Source of the DNA: an uncultured Clostridia bacterium
Lineage (GTDB): Bacteria; Bacillota; Clostridia; Oscillospirales; Acutalibacteraceae
Length of the DNA: 57,705 bases
Direction of reading: 5' to 3'
Assembly: GCA_947632335.1 (NCBI GenBank)
Contig: CANROX010000009.1
Span: 1 to 57,705, forward strand
Positions 44,254-53,091 of the stretch are shown in pieces. Position numbers and translations under genes: made by a program. Position 1 is the first letter of the stretch. Every line of letters begins with the position of its first letter. A model generated the notes under the pieces. The model did no database searches. It saw nothing but the letters and a program-made list of their open reading frames with translations, and was not told where the DNA came from.

Positions 44254-44388
44254 ATGCTGAGAACATATCAGCCTAAAAAGCTTCACAGAAAAAAAGAACA
44301 TGGCTTTAGAAAGAGAATGGCAACTAAGAATGGCCGTAAAGTTTTAGCAAGAAGAAGAGCTAAAGGTAGAAAGAAGTTGTCTTATTAA
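44254..44388 (+). CDS. rpmH: 50S ribosomal protein L34
   Basis: 44 residues, starting [19 protein letters not shown] and ending [12 protein letters not shown], the very basic and invariant L34 pattern ([16 protein letters not shown]). It is part of the large ribosomal subunit near the exit tunnel. A near-perfect AAGGAGGG precedes ATG 44254. First gene of the rightward operon; a hairpin with a T-run follows it. Confidence 0.97.
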   Translation: MLRTYQPKKLHRKKEHGFRKRMATKNGRKVLARRRAKGRKKLSY

Positions 44389-44394
44389 AATGAG

Positions 44395-44422
44395 GGCCAC
44401 TTTGGGAAGTGGTCTTTCTTTA
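44395..44422 (+). terminator. Partial terminator between rpmH and rnpA
   Basis: GGCCACTT-TGGG-AAGTGGTC (8 bp, one wobble pair) followed by TTTCTTTATTTT. It probably makes the abundant L34 message stop mostly here, while some transcription continues into rnpA. Confidence 0.7.
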
Positions 44423-44447
44423 TTTTATCTATTACAAGGGTGATAAT

Positions 44448-44789
44448 ATGGGAAAAGGTGTTACTTTAAAAGAGAACAGGGATTTTCTCAGATTATACCG
44501 CAAGGGAAAAACCTTTGTGGGACAAACCCTGGTAACCTATGTTCTGAAAAACAGAAGTAATGAAAAAAGGTACGGAATAACCACCAGTAAAAAGATTGGT
44601 AAGGCTGTACAGAGAAATAGGGCAAGGCGTGTTATCAGGTCGTCACTTTACAGTCTGTACAGTAATATTATTCCGGGGTATGACATTGTTTTTGTGGCAA
44701 GGGGTAAAACCCCCTATGTAAAAAGCAGTGTTGTAGAAAAAGAAATGAAAGAGCATCTCAAAAAAGCAAAGGTGCTTGAAATTTCATAA
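44448..44789 (+). CDS. rnpA: Ribonuclease P protein component
   Basis: 113 residues. The protein subunit of RNase P assists the catalytic RNA in maturing tRNA 5' ends. KENRDFLRLYRKGKTFVG, RYGITTSKKIGKAVQRNRARRVIRSSL (the RNR family signature) and YDIVFVARGKT are all present. ATG 44448 has AAGGGTGAT before it; an in-frame GTG 44409 upstream overlaps the terminator. Confidence 0.96.
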   Translation: MGKGVTLKENRDFLRLYRKGKTFVGQTLVTYVLKNRSNEKRYGITTSKKIGKAVQRNRARRVIRSSLYSLYSNIIPGYDIVFVARGKTPYVKSSVVEKEMKEHLKKAKVLEIS

Positions 44790-44805
44790 TAAGGACTGCA
44801 TTGTT

Positions 44806-45048
44806 ATGAAAAAATTTCTTATTGCAGTAATTAACTTTTACAAGAAAAATATTTCTCCGTTAACAAGCTCCAAATGTAAATATTATCCCAGCTGTTCCTC
44901 ATACGGTGTTGAAGCTATTTCCGTATATGGGGCGTTTAAGGGAAGTATGATGACAATATGGAGGATACTCCGCTGCAACCCTTTTTCAAAGGGTGGCTAT
45001 GACCCGGTTCCGCCAAAAAAGGAGAAAAAAGAGGAGACAAAAAAATAA
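44806..45048 (+). CDS. yidD: Membrane protein insertion efficiency factor YidD
   Basis: 80 residues with the family core: YKKNISPLTSSKCKYYPSCSSYGVEAI ... WRILRCNPFSKGGYDPVP, including three conserved Cys. A basic amphipathic N-terminal helix binds the inner face of the membrane. YidD helps YidC insertion. ATG 44806 follows AAGGA by 10 nt; the Lys-rich C-terminus overlaps the yidC start by one base. Confidence 0.93.
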   Translation: MKKFLIAVINFYKKNISPLTSSKCKYYPSCSSYGVEAISVYGAFKGSMMTIWRILRCNPFSKGGYDPVPPKKEKKEETKK

Positions 45049-45977
45049 TGATGGCAATATTCAACTTCTTTGGAAGTATATTTGGTTATGTCCTTTGGCC
45101 GATTTTTTATTTGGTACAAAACTACGGCATAGCAATTATTATCTTTGCTATTATTGCAAAGATTGTTCTTTTCCCCTTTTCTATTAAACAGCAAAAGTCT
45201 ATGGCTAATAACCAGCGTTTGCAAAAGAAACAGATGGAAATAAGGGAAAAGTATAAAAATAATAAACAGAAAGCTAATGAGGAAATGCAAAAACTGTTTC
45301 AAAGCGAGGGCGTAAGCCCCTCATCAGGCTGTCTTACAAGCATTGTTCCCATGCTTGTTATGCTTGGAATTTTTTACAGTATTTCTTCTCCTCTTACAAA
45401 TACTTTGCACCTTGATTCAGCTTTAGTAAATTCAACTGTTACATATGCCCAGCATATGCCCGGTATGCCTCTTGGAACAAACACCAATGCCTACTATCAG
45501 CAGATTGAGGTTCTAAACAATTTTGGTGCAATGATGCAAACAGACTTTGTAAAGGAATGTTTTACAGCTTCACAAATTGACAGTATTAACCTGCTTTCAA
45601 AGGGATTTGATTTTATCCCGGGCAGCGGAATAAGTATGCTTGAAACACCGGCTAACTACGGTTTCTTTGGTTCATTCTACACACTTATTCCGGTACTTTG
45701 TTTTGTTTCATCTATAGCAACAACTATTCTTTCATCTAAGCTCAACGGTACACAGATGCAGGGTTGTATGATGGTAATGTTTATTGGTATGCCCCTTTTC
45801 TCTGCTTATATCGCATATTCTGTACCTGCCGCCGTTGGTTTTTACTGGATTTGTTCCACACTTTTAGGACTTCTCCAGACAGTAGTAATGCACAGGTTCT
45901 ACAATCCTGTCACTATGATTGCCAATCAGGAAGCCCGTCATGTTGCTCTTATGGAACTGAACGAAAAAAATATGTAA
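45048..45977 (+). CDS. yidC: Membrane protein insertase YidC/OxaI
   Basis: 309 residues without the large periplasmic domain of Gram-negatives. An N-terminal hydrophobic segment is followed by five TM helices and a cytoplasmic hairpin (KQQKSMANNQRLQKKQMEIREKYKNN) that carries the positive charge needed for insertion. The external loop between TM2 and TM3 is long (about 110-200, LDSALVNSTVTYAQHMPG ... INLLSKGFDFIPG). No lipobox is seen, unlike Bacillus SpoIIIJ. Translationally coupled to yidD. Confidence 0.95.
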   Translation: MMAIFNFFGSIFGYVLWPIFYLVQNYGIAIIIFAIIAKIVLFPFSIKQQKSMANNQRLQKKQMEIREKYKNNKQKANEEMQKLFQSEGVSPSSGCLTSIVPMLVMLGIFYSISSPLTNTLHLDSALVNSTVTYAQHMPGMPLGTNTNAYYQQIEVLNNFGAMMQTDFVKECFTASQIDSINLLSKGFDFIPGSGISMLETPANYGFFGSFYTLIPVLCFVSSIATTILSSKLNGTQMQGCMMVMFIGMPLFSAYIAYSVPAAVGFYWICSTLLGLLQTVVMHRFYNPVTMIANQEARHVALMELNEKNM

Positions 45978-46001
45978 TAAATAAGAAAGTGACGAAAGAA
46001 A

Positions 46002-46781
46002 ATGATTAAAGAAGTAATTGGAACAGGGGAGACTATTGAAATTGCTCTCCAAAATGCCTATGATGAACTTGGCATTGATTCCACTACAGAAAATGTAGAG
46101 TTTGAGGTAATTCAGCAGCCGGAAAAGAAAAAATTGGGTATATTCGGCGGCAAAGAGGCACATGTAAAGGTAACATATACTATTAATCAGTCACCTGCAG
46201 AGGTTGCCGCTAAGTACTTACAGGATATTCTTAACGCTTTGGGTCTTACAGAAATTGAAATGACAGTTACTGAGGACAAGGACGGCGCAGAAATTAACCT
46301 TGAGGGCGAAGGCATCGGCTATGTAATCGGCAGACGAGGAGATACACTTAACGCACTGCAGTATCTTACAGGATTAGTTGCCAATCATGTAGAGAATAAC
46401 TATTACAGGATTTCCATTAACACAGGAAACTACAGGGAAAAAAGAGAAAAAACCCTTGAAATTCTTGGCAGAAAACTTGCCTTTAAGGCGGCTAAGACAG
46501 GTCAGAAAACTTCTCTTGAGCCAATGAACCCATATGAAAGAAGAATTATTCATACATCGGTTCAAAAGGTAAGAGGGGCAATTTCCTGGAGTGAGGGCGA
46601 AAATATGAACCGTCATGTTGTAATTGGTCCTGACCCGGATTCTCCAAGAAGGAGCTATGACAACAGAAGAAATAACAGAGGCAGACGCGGTGGTTACAAT
46701 GATAGTGGTGAAAGCACGGTTAATAATGATGCACCGGCAAGAGAGCCAATCAACGAAGGTAGCCTTTTCGGAAAATTATAA
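46002..46781 (+). CDS. khpB: RNA-binding protein KhpB/Jag
   Basis: 259 residues: Jag-N domain (MIKEVIGTGETIEIALQNAYDELGI, with LGIFGGKEAHV), KH domain (EGIGYVIGRRGDTLNALQYLTGL) and R3H domain (LEPMNPYERRIIHTSVQ). The C-terminal tail is Arg/Asn/Gly-rich (DNRRNNRGRRGGYND), a further RNA-binding feature. In Firmicutes KhpB affects cell elongation and division with KhpA. It lies between yidC and mnmE, followed by a terminator. Confidence 0.93.
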   Translation: MIKEVIGTGETIEIALQNAYDELGIDSTTENVEFEVIQQPEKKKLGIFGGKEAHVKVTYTINQSPAEVAAKYLQDILNALGLTEIEMTVTEDKDGAEINLEGEGIGYVIGRRGDTLNALQYLTGLVANHVENNYYRISINTGNYREKREKTLEILGRKLAFKAAKTGQKTSLEPMNPYERRIIHTSVQKVRGAISWSEGENMNRHVVIGPDPDSPRRSYDNRRNNRGRRGGYNDSGESTVNNDAPAREPINEGSLFGKL

Positions 46782-46790
46782 TTGTCATTA

Positions 46791-46820
46791 ATGGAGGCGA
46801 ATTTTCGTCTCCATTTTTTT
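46791..46820 (+). terminator. Terminator between khpB and mnmE
   Basis: ATGGAGGCGAA pairs with TTCGTCTCCAT (11 bp with one wobble), followed by a run of T. It lies 16 nt before mnmE, so read-through is needed unless mnmE has its own promoter. Confidence 0.7.
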
Positions 46821-46836
46821 ATAAGGTTGTGTTTAT

Positions 46837-48198
46837 ATGAGTACAGTTGCAGCAATTTCTACGGCACAGGGACAGGGCGGTATCGGCATTATTCGTATCA
46901 GTGGTAAGGATTCCTTTACAATAGCAGATAAGATTTTTAAATCCGTCAGCAAAAAGAAAGTACAGGATATACCCGGATATACTGCTCTTTTTGGATATGT
47001 ATATAAGGATAAAGAGATTATTGATGAGGCAGTTGTTCTAAAGTTCGCTGCGCCAAAGAGTTTTACCGGTGAAAATGTAGTTGAAATTTCCTGTCATGGC
47101 GGTTTATATGTTACAAAAGAAGTGCTTTCCGCTGTTATTTCAGCCGGTGCAGAGCCTGCCGGCCCCGGAGAATTTACAAAAAGGGCATACCTAAACGGTA
47201 AAATGGATTTAACCGAGGCAGAATCCGTTATGGATATTATTTCTGCCAAATCAAAAAGTGCCGCAAGGGCTGCCTTATATGTTAAAGAGGGGGTTCTTTA
47301 TAAAAAAAGTCAGGAAATTAAGGAGCTTTTACTTGATAAGGCGGCACATCTCTCTGCCTGGGCTGATTATCCCGAAGAGGATATACCGGAGATTTCTTAT
47401 TCTTCTATATCTGACGCAATTAATACAAGTATAGAAACCCTGGAAAAACTGCTGTCCACATACAATGCGGGACAGGTTATAAAGGAAGGTATTGACACGG
47501 TTATTGTGGGTCGTCCCAATGCGGGTAAATCAACCCTTATGAATTTACTTGCAGGCAGAGAAAAATCCATTGTTACCTCCATTGCAGGTACAACAAGAGA
47601 TGTAGTGGAGGATACAGTACTTGTGGGAAATGTACTTCTTAATCTTTCTGACACAGCAGGTATAAGGGAAACTGACAATGAAATAGAAAAAATAGGAGTC
47701 AAAAAAACCTTTGAAAGGATACACTCCTGTGGTCTTGTAATCGCTCTTTTTGACTGTAGTCAAAAACTAAATAAAGAGGATATGGCTTTAATTGATGAAA
47801 TAAAAAACATACCAAGTGTTGCAGTAATTAACAAAACTGACCTAAAAAATAGACTTGATTCAGATTATATTGAAAAAAACATTAAGAATGTTGTATATAT
47901 ATCGGCAAAAAATCAACACAACATAGATGAACTGAAAGAAATTATTGAAAAGATTACAGGCACAGAGGATTTTGACCCAAGTGCAGGCGTTATTGCAAAC
48001 GAAAGACAGAGAGATGCAGTAAGCAAGGCTCTTAGCAGTTTGTATGAAGCAAAAAACGCTATGGAATTGGGTATGACTATGGACGCAATTACTGTATCTT
48101 TTCAGGAAACTATAGATTTCCTGCTGGAGCTTACGGGAGAAAGTGCGGGAGAGGAAATTGTAGATAAGGTATTTCATAACTTTTGTGTAGGCAAATAG
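46837..48198 (+). CDS. mnmE: tRNA modification GTPase MnmE
   Basis: 453 residues. N-terminal tetrahydrofolate-binding domain (MSTVAAISTAQGQGGIGIIRISG), a helical domain, and an inserted Ras-like GTPase (G1 GRPNAGKST, G2 TTRD, G3 DTAGI, G4 NKTD), ending in the invariant FCVGK with the catalytic Cys. With MnmG it installs cmnm5U at the wobble position of several tRNAs. Confidence 0.97.
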   Translation: MSTVAAISTAQGQGGIGIIRISGKDSFTIADKIFKSVSKKKVQDIPGYTALFGYVYKDKEIIDEAVVLKFAAPKSFTGENVVEISCHGGLYVTKEVLSAVISAGAEPAGPGEFTKRAYLNGKMDLTEAESVMDIISAKSKSAARAALYVKEGVLYKKSQEIKELLLDKAAHLSAWADYPEEDIPEISYSSISDAINTSIETLEKLLSTYNAGQVIKEGIDTVIVGRPNAGKSTLMNLLAGREKSIVTSIAGTTRDVVEDTVLVGNVLLNLSDTAGIRETDNEIEKIGVKKTFERIHSCGLVIALFDCSQKLNKEDMALIDEIKNIPSVAVINKTDLKNRLDSDYIEKNIKNVVYISAKNQHNIDELKEIIEKITGTEDFDPSAGVIANERQRDAVSKALSSLYEAKNAMELGMTMDAITVSFQETIDFLLELTGESAGEEIVDKVFHNFCVGK

Positions 48199-48210
48199 GG
48201 GGATAAAAGG

Positions 48211-50079
48211 ATGGGATATAATGCTGGTAATTTTGATGTAGCCGTCATTGGTGCAGGCCATGCCGGTATAGAGGCAGGTCTTGCCTCTGCAAGGCTGGGT
48301 TGCAATACCATTATTTTTACAATCAATAATGATGCCGTAGGCAACTGTCCTTGTAATCCCTCTATAGGCGGTACAGCCAAGGGACATCTTGTTAGAGAAA
48401 TTGACGCCCTCGGTGGCGAAATGGGCAGAACTGCAGATGAATGTTTTCTGCAAATGAGAATGCTTAACAGGGGCAAAGGTCCTGCTGTACACTCTCTAAG
48501 GGCACAGATTGACAGAAGAAAATACGCAGACACTATGAAACACAAGTTGGAGCTACAGGAAAATCTTATTTTAAGACAGGCAGAAATTACAGATATTAAG
48601 TGTGATGAGAACGGGGACTGGTTTCTTACCACAAGAATGGACGCAGTTTTCAGGGCAAAGGCTGTAATTGTTGCAACAGGTACATACTTGGGGGGTAAAA
48701 TTTTTGTGGGGGAAACCTCCTATGAAAGCGGACCCGACGGAATTTTTCCCTCAAAATTTTTAGGGGAAAGCCTTAGAAAATTAGGTCTTAAAACAAGGCG
48801 CTTTAAAACAGGTACTCCTGCCAGAGTTCTTAAAAGCTCTATTGATTTTTCAGATTTAGAGGTTCAGGAGGGTGATGTTCCGCCAATACCCTTTAGTTAT
48901 GATACAGATGATTTAGGGGATAACAAGGTGGTCTGCCATATATCCTGGACTAATGAAAAGACCAAGAAAATAATTCTTGACAATATCCACAGAAGTCCTT
49001 TATATGCCGGTAAAATTGAAGGCGTCGGTCCAAGATACTGCCCAAGCATTGAAGATAAAATTGTAAGGTTTGAGAATAAGGAAAGGCATCAGCTTTTTAT
49101 AGAACCCTGCGGTCTTGATACAGAGGAAATGTATTTACAGGGTATGAGTTCCTCTTTGCCGGAGGAGGTACAGACAGAATTTTACCACAGTATAAAAGGT
49201 CTTGAAAATGTGGTAATTATGAGACCTGCCTACGCCATAGAGTATGATTGTGTTGACCCTCTGCAAATGGACAGCACCCTGGAATTTAGAAATTTTAAGG
49301 GCCTTTACGGTGCAGGACAGTTTAACGGCAGCAGTGGTTATGAAGAGGCCGGGGCACAGGGCCTTATTGCAGGAATTAATGCAGCCTTAAAAGTACAGGG
49401 AAAAGAACCTTTTATACTTGACAGGGCGTCGTCATATATTGGAACACTTATTGACGACCTTGTTACAAAGGGCTGTAACGACCCATACAGGATGATGACT
49501 TCCCGTAGTGAATACAGGCTTATTTTAAGACAGGACAATGCAGATGTAAGACTTACCCCTCTTGGTAGAAAAATTGGACTTATCTCTGATGAAAGATGGG
49601 AAAAGTATCTTAAAAAACAGGAGCTAAAGTCAGAGGAATATAAAAGAATTAAGTCTACGGTCTTTGCCCCTACAGAAAAACTGAATAAAATACTTGTTTC
49701 ACGTGAAACATCAGAAGTCACCACAGGAGTGAGAATGATTGACCTTTTAAAGCGTCCCCAGATTAATTATGAGTGTTTAAAGGAAATAGACACAGAAAGA
49801 CCTAACCTTGACAGCAATATATTTGAACAGGTAGAAATTGAAATTAAGTATGAGGGATATATTCAAAAACAGCTTGAGCAGGTTGAGAAAATGAGAAAGC
49901 TTGAAAAAAAGAGACTTCCTAAAAATGTTGATTATAATAAAATTACAGGACTTAGGCTGGAAGCACAGGAAAAGCTGAACAAAGTTTGTCCGGAAAACAT
50001 TGGACAGGCATCCCGTATCAGCGGTGTATCTCCTGCGGATATCAGCGTACTTTTAATATGGCTTAGTCAGAATAAATAA
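48211..50079 (+). CDS. mnmG: tRNA uridine-5-carboxymethylaminomethyl synthase MnmG
   Basis: 622 residues. FAD-binding Rossmann motif VIGAGHAGIEAGLASARLG, CNPSIGGTAKGHLVREIDALGGEM, the two catalytic Cys regions and the C-terminal MnmE-binding helical domain (ASRISGVSPADISVLLIWL). Partner of MnmE. A perfect parS site (49695-49710) lies in the coding sequence and encodes SRETS. Confidence 0.97.
   Translation: MGYNAGNFDVAVIGAGHAGIEAGLASARLGCNTIIFTINNDAVGNCPCNPSIGGTAKGHLVREIDALGGEMGRTADECFLQMRMLNRGKGPAVHSLRAQIDRRKYADTMKHKLELQENLILRQAEITDIKCDENGDWFLTTRMDAVFRAKAVIVATGTYLGGKIFVGETSYESGPDGIFPSKFLGESLRKLGLKTRRFKTGTPARVLKSSIDFSDLEVQEGDVPPIPFSYDTDDLGDNKVVCHISWTNEKTKKIILDNIHRSPLYAGKIEGVGPRYCPSIEDKIVRFENKERHQLFIEPCGLDTEEMYLQGMSSSLPEEVQTEFYHSIKGLENVVIMRPAYAIEYDCVDPLQMDSTLEFRNFKGLYGAGQFNGSSGYEEAGAQGLIAGINAALKVQGKEPFILDRASSYIGTLIDDLVTKGCNDPYRMMTSRSEYRLILRQDNADVRLTPLGRKIGLISDERWEKYLKKQELKSEEYKRIKSTVFAPTEKLNKILVSRETSEVTTGVRMIDLLKRPQINYECLKEIDTERPNLDSNIFEQVEIEIKYEGYIQKQLEQVEKMRKLEKKRLPKNVDYNKITGLRLEAQEKLNKVCPENIGQASRISGVSPADISVLLIWLSQNK
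49695..49710. promoter_or_regulatory. parS site inside mnmG
   Basis: TGTTTCACGTGAAACA, a perfect match to the 16-bp centromere site bound by ParB/Spo0J. It lies within the mnmG reading frame. Confidence 0.92.
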
Positions 50080-50088
50080 GGTGCAGTT

Positions 50089-50304
50089 ATGGAAAATGAA
50101 TTAATGAAAAGGGAAAATTCAAAAGAAATTACCCACGAAAGGTACAACCGTCCTACACCCAACGGGGGAGATTACAGCGAAATTTTTTATTTGGACGATG
50201 ACGGCAACTATGTTGATAAAAAGAAAGCGACCCATGCAGTTGTCTATGAATGTAAGAATGACGGTACAGCAATTAACAGAACTTTTTTGGAGAAAAGAAA
50301 ATGA
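50089..50304 (+). CDS. Small hydrophilic protein of unknown function
   Basis: 71 residues, highly charged, with no TM segment (HERYNRPTPNGGDYSEIFY, YLDDDGNYVDKKKATHAVVYEC). No family recognised. A clear AAGG precedes ATG 50089, and its stop overlaps the rsmG start by 4 nt, so it is a real, translationally coupled gene of the rpmH-rsmG operon. Insertion between mnmG and rsmG is not usual in Bacillus. Confidence 0.75.
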   Translation: MENELMKRENSKEITHERYNRPTPNGGDYSEIFYLDDDGNYVDKKKATHAVVYECKNDGTAINRTFLEKRK

Positions 50305-51008
50305 TAGATTATCTTATATCATATCTTGAAAAAGTAAATATAAAACTTAATGAGGTACAGAAACAGCAGTTTATTACCTACTTTGAGCTTTTAACCTTAT
50401 GGAACGAAAAAATTAACCTTACTGCAATTACCGAACCCCAGGAGGTTGCATTAAAACACTTTTACGACAGCATAACCTTTCTTTTAAATGTTGATGTGGA
50501 AAAGGGCGCAAGGGTAATTGATGTGGGAACAGGGGCAGGTTTTCCCGGTATACCACTTAAAATTATGCGGCCCGATATAAATCTTACACTTCTTGACAGT
50601 CTTAATAAAAGAATTAATTTTCTTAATACAGTTTGCACCCGTCTTGATTTACAGGCACAGCTTATAAACAGGCGTGCTGAAGAGGGGGGAAGAGATAAAA
50701 ATCTTCGTGAAAGGTTTGATATTGCCACTTCAAGGGCAGTTGCAAATATGAATGTTCTGTGTGAATACTGTATGCCCTATGTTAAGTTGAGGGGAAAATT
50801 TGTTGCTATGAAAGGCAAAACCGGCAGGGAAGAACTTAATAATGCAAGAGGTGCAATTAAGACCCTTTCAGGAAAAGTTTTAACTTGCAGGGAATTTAAT
50901 CTTCCAAACGGTGACGAAAGAACAATAGTTGTAGTAGAAAAAAATGACAAGACGCCAAAACAGTTTCCCCGTCAATATGCAAAAATAAAAAGTAAACCAC
51001 TTAATTAA
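50301..51008 (+). CDS. rsmG: 16S rRNA m7G527 methyltransferase RsmG
   Basis: 235 residues, class I SAM methyltransferase. WNEKINLTAI, VIDVGTGAGFPGIPLKI (SAM-binding loop), LLDSLNKRINFL and ATSRAVANMNVLCEYC are family landmarks. It methylates G527 of 16S rRNA; loss causes low-level streptomycin resistance in other bacteria. Last gene of the rightward operon. Confidence 0.96.
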   Translation: MIDYLISYLEKVNIKLNEVQKQQFITYFELLTLWNEKINLTAITEPQEVALKHFYDSITFLLNVDVEKGARVIDVGTGAGFPGIPLKIMRPDINLTLLDSLNKRINFLNTVCTRLDLQAQLINRRAEEGGRDKNLRERFDIATSRAVANMNVLCEYCMPYVKLRGKFVAMKGKTGREELNNARGAIKTLSGKVLTCREFNLPNGDERTIVVVEKNDKTPKQFPRQYAKIKSKPLN

Positions 51009-51033
51009 AGTCTCCTTTTGGGAGACTTTTTAT
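51008..51033 (+). terminator. Terminator after rsmG
   Basis: AAGTCTCC-TTTTG-GGAGACTT followed by TTTATG; it overlaps the last base of the rsmG stop. Confidence 0.75.
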
Positions 51034-51171
51034 GTTATAAAACCTTTTCGACAATATATGGGGTTATAATATAAAATGTTACAAAAGAAAATTAATTTAT
51101 TAACCAGTTTTTGACAAAGTTCTAAGTGGACAGGGTGTATTATATAGTCACAGGGACGGGAGATGATTACA

Positions 51172-52029
51172 ATGGGACTTATATCTAAAGAGCAACCCAG
51201 GGTTGTAGATATACCTGCCAGAAAAATCAGACCTAATAAAACCCAGCCGAGGAGAACCTTTGACGAGGAGGAAATCCGAAGTCTTTCCCAGTCTATAGCC
51301 AACAATGGTCTACTCCAGCCATTGACGGTAAGAAGAATTCGTAATGATGAATACGAGCTTATCGCCGGGGAAAGGCGACTGCGTGCAAGCGTTATGGCAG
51401 GTTTCAGAAGAATACCCTGTATTGTAATGAAATGCTCCGATAAGGATTCTGCTATTTTTGCCCTTATCGAAAACCTGCAAAGAAAAGATTTAGGAATGTT
51501 TGAGGAGGCAAGAGGCATTAGCCGGCTTATACGGAAATACAATATTACTCAGGAACAGGTTGCACTCCAGATAGGAAAAAAGCAATCTACTGTTGCCAAC
51601 AAGCTAAGGCTGCTGCGTCTTACCCTTGAAGAACAGGACTGGATTATTTCGGCAGGCCTTACTGAGCGCCATGCAAGGGCACTCCTGAAGCTCAGTGACG
51701 AAAACCTGCGAAAAGAAGCAATATCCCACATTGTAGGAGAAAACCTTAATGTGAAGGAATCGGAGCGTTACATTGATTCACTTCTCCATAAAGCAGTAGT
51801 ACATAATGATAACTTTCAAGGTGAGAAAAAGGTTGTCATAAAAGATGTACGAATTTTTGTAAACACCATTAACAAGGCTTTGGACACTATGCGTCTGTCG
51901 GGGATTGACGCAATCAGTCACAAAGAAGAAACTGATAAGTATATTGAATATACAGTAAAAATCCCAAAGGACAGCGCAATAAAAAATAACAGCGAAAAGG
52001 AAGAAAATGTCCTTAAAAATGGTGCATAA
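51172..52029 (+). CDS. noc: Nucleoid occlusion/ParB-family protein (Noc-like)
   Basis: About 285 residues with the ParB/Noc fold: the CTP-binding GERRLRASVMAGFRRIP and IENLQRKDLGMFEEARG motifs, and an HTH (ITQEQVALQIGKKQSTVANKLRLL). Its position directly after rsmG and ahead of parA-parB matches Noc, which coats DNA around its own sites and prevents division over the chromosome. Start at ATG 51172, with GGGAG 10 nt upstream; ATG 51163 is too near that site. The N-terminus is short (MGLISKEQPRVVDIPARKIRPN); Bacillus Noc has a membrane-binding amphipathic helix there, which is not obvious here. Confidence 0.85.
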   Translation: MGLISKEQPRVVDIPARKIRPNKTQPRRTFDEEEIRSLSQSIANNGLLQPLTVRRIRNDEYELIAGERRLRASVMAGFRRIPCIVMKCSDKDSAIFALIENLQRKDLGMFEEARGISRLIRKYNITQEQVALQIGKKQSTVANKLRLLRLTLEEQDWIISAGLTERHARALLKLSDENLRKEAISHIVGENLNVKESERYIDSLLHKAVVHNDNFQGEKKVVIKDVRIFVNTINKALDTMRLSGIDAISHKEETDKYIEYTVKIPKDSAIKNNSEKEENVLKNGA

Positions 52030-52045
52030 ATTAGCTTTCCTCTTA

Positions 52046-52071
52046 GGACAGAGGCAAATATGTTTCTGTCC
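52046..52071 (+). other. Inverted repeat downstream of noc
   Basis: GGACAGA (52046-52052) and TCTGTCC (52065-52071) with a 12-nt loop. No U-tract; it precedes the stronger terminator at 52111-52139. Confidence 0.4.
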
Positions 52072-52110
52072 GTTCCACTCATACCCATTTCCTTATCTGA
52101 ACCCCTTGCC

Positions 52111-52139
52111 AAAGGTCACACAAATATGTGTGGCCTTTT
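52111..52139 (+). terminator. Terminator of noc
   Basis: AAAGGTCACACA-AATA-TGTGTGGCCTTT, 12 bp with one wobble pair, ending in TTTT. Confidence 0.7.
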
Positions 52140-52151
52140 GGCGTTTAATAA

Positions 52152-52167
52152 TGTTTCACGTGAAACA
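52152..52167. promoter_or_regulatory. parS site upstream of parA
   Basis: TGTTTCACGTGAAACA, perfect 16-bp parS palindrome in the noc-parA gap, 151 bp before parA. It is the loading site for the ParB encoded downstream. Confidence 0.95.
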
Positions 52168-52237
52168 CCTTAACTATATAAAAATTAAAAGAAATATTGT
52201 ATAAAACAGAGAATTAACACTTTTAATCGGAAAATAC

Positions 52238-52266
52238 TTTAATTTTACTTCCTGTTATGATATAAT
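52238..52266 (+). promoter_or_regulatory. Candidate parAB-serS promoter
   Basis: TTTAAT (52238-52243), 17-bp spacer, TATAAT (52261-52266), about 52 bp before parA. The -35 is weak. Confidence 0.5.
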
Positions 52267-52317
52267 TCTATGGTAACGGAAAATAAAAAGAACAGAGAAT
52301 TTATAACAGGAGAAAAA

Positions 52318-53091
52318 ATGGCAAAGGTGATAGCAGTTGCAAACCAGAAAGGCGGAGTGGGCAAGACAACCACTGCCGTAAATTTAGCGGCATCTCTTGG
52401 TTTGTATAACAAAAAGGTTTTGCTTATTGATGTAGACCCACAGGGAAACTCAACAAGCGGACTGGGTGTTGACAGAAGAAATATAAAATACAGTACCTAC
52501 AATGTGCTTACAGAGGGTATTACAGCAGAGGATTGTATGATAAAGACAAGTTTCCAGGGTCTTTATCTTATGCCCAGCGATATTAATTTGGCAGGTGCAG
52601 AGTTAGAAATTGCAGATACCCCCCATAGAGAGAATTTACTTAAAAATTCAGTAGTGGGGGTAAAAAGTCAGTTTGATTATATTATAATAGACTGTCCTCC
52701 CTCCCTGGGGATTATTACAACAAATGCACTTACAATGGCGGACACAATACTTGTTCCCATACAGTGTGAATATTATGCCCTTGAGGGTCTTAGCCAGCTT
52801 ATGGCTACAGTGAGGAGAGTTAAGAGAATGTATAATCAACACCTTGATATTGAGGGTGTACTCCTCACAATGTATGATGGCAGGCTAAATCTTACACAGC
52901 AGGTTGTTGCAGAGGTTAAAAAATTTTTCCCTAAAAAAGTATTTGCAACGGTTGTACCAAGGGGTGTAAGATTAAGCGAAGCGCCCTCCTTTGGTATGCC
53001 CTGCTATTATTTTGACAAGAAGTGTAAGGGAACAGAGGCCTATCTATCCCTTGCAACAGAGATTTTGAGAAAGGACAGGACTGATGGTTAA
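52318..53091 (+). CDS. parA: Chromosome partitioning ATPase ParA (Soj)
   Basis: 257 residues: deviant Walker A NQKGGVGKTT near the start, IDVDPQGNSTSGLGV and YIIIDCPPSLGIIT. Start at ATG 52318, with AGGAG before it; the upstream extension from ATG 52270 is not family-like. It moves ParB-parS complexes and modulates DnaA in Bacillus. The last 8 nt overlap parB. Confidence 0.96.
   Translation: MAKVIAVANQKGGVGKTTTAVNLAASLGLYNKKVLLIDVDPQGNSTSGLGVDRRNIKYSTYNVLTEGITAEDCMIKTSFQGLYLMPSDINLAGAELEIADTPHRENLLKNSVVGVKSQFDYIIIDCPPSLGIITTNALTMADTILVPIQCEYYALEGLSQLMATVRRVKRMYNQHLDIEGVLLTMYDGRLNLTQQVVAEVKKFFPKKVFATVVPRGVRLSEAPSFGMPCYYFDKKCKGTEAYLSLATEILRKDRTDG

Noticed and set aside
51111-51143. TTGACA before noc as a promoter
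   Set aside because: The -35 is perfect but the nearest -10-like hexamer (TATTAT) is 21 bp away, too far for a confident sigmaA promoter.
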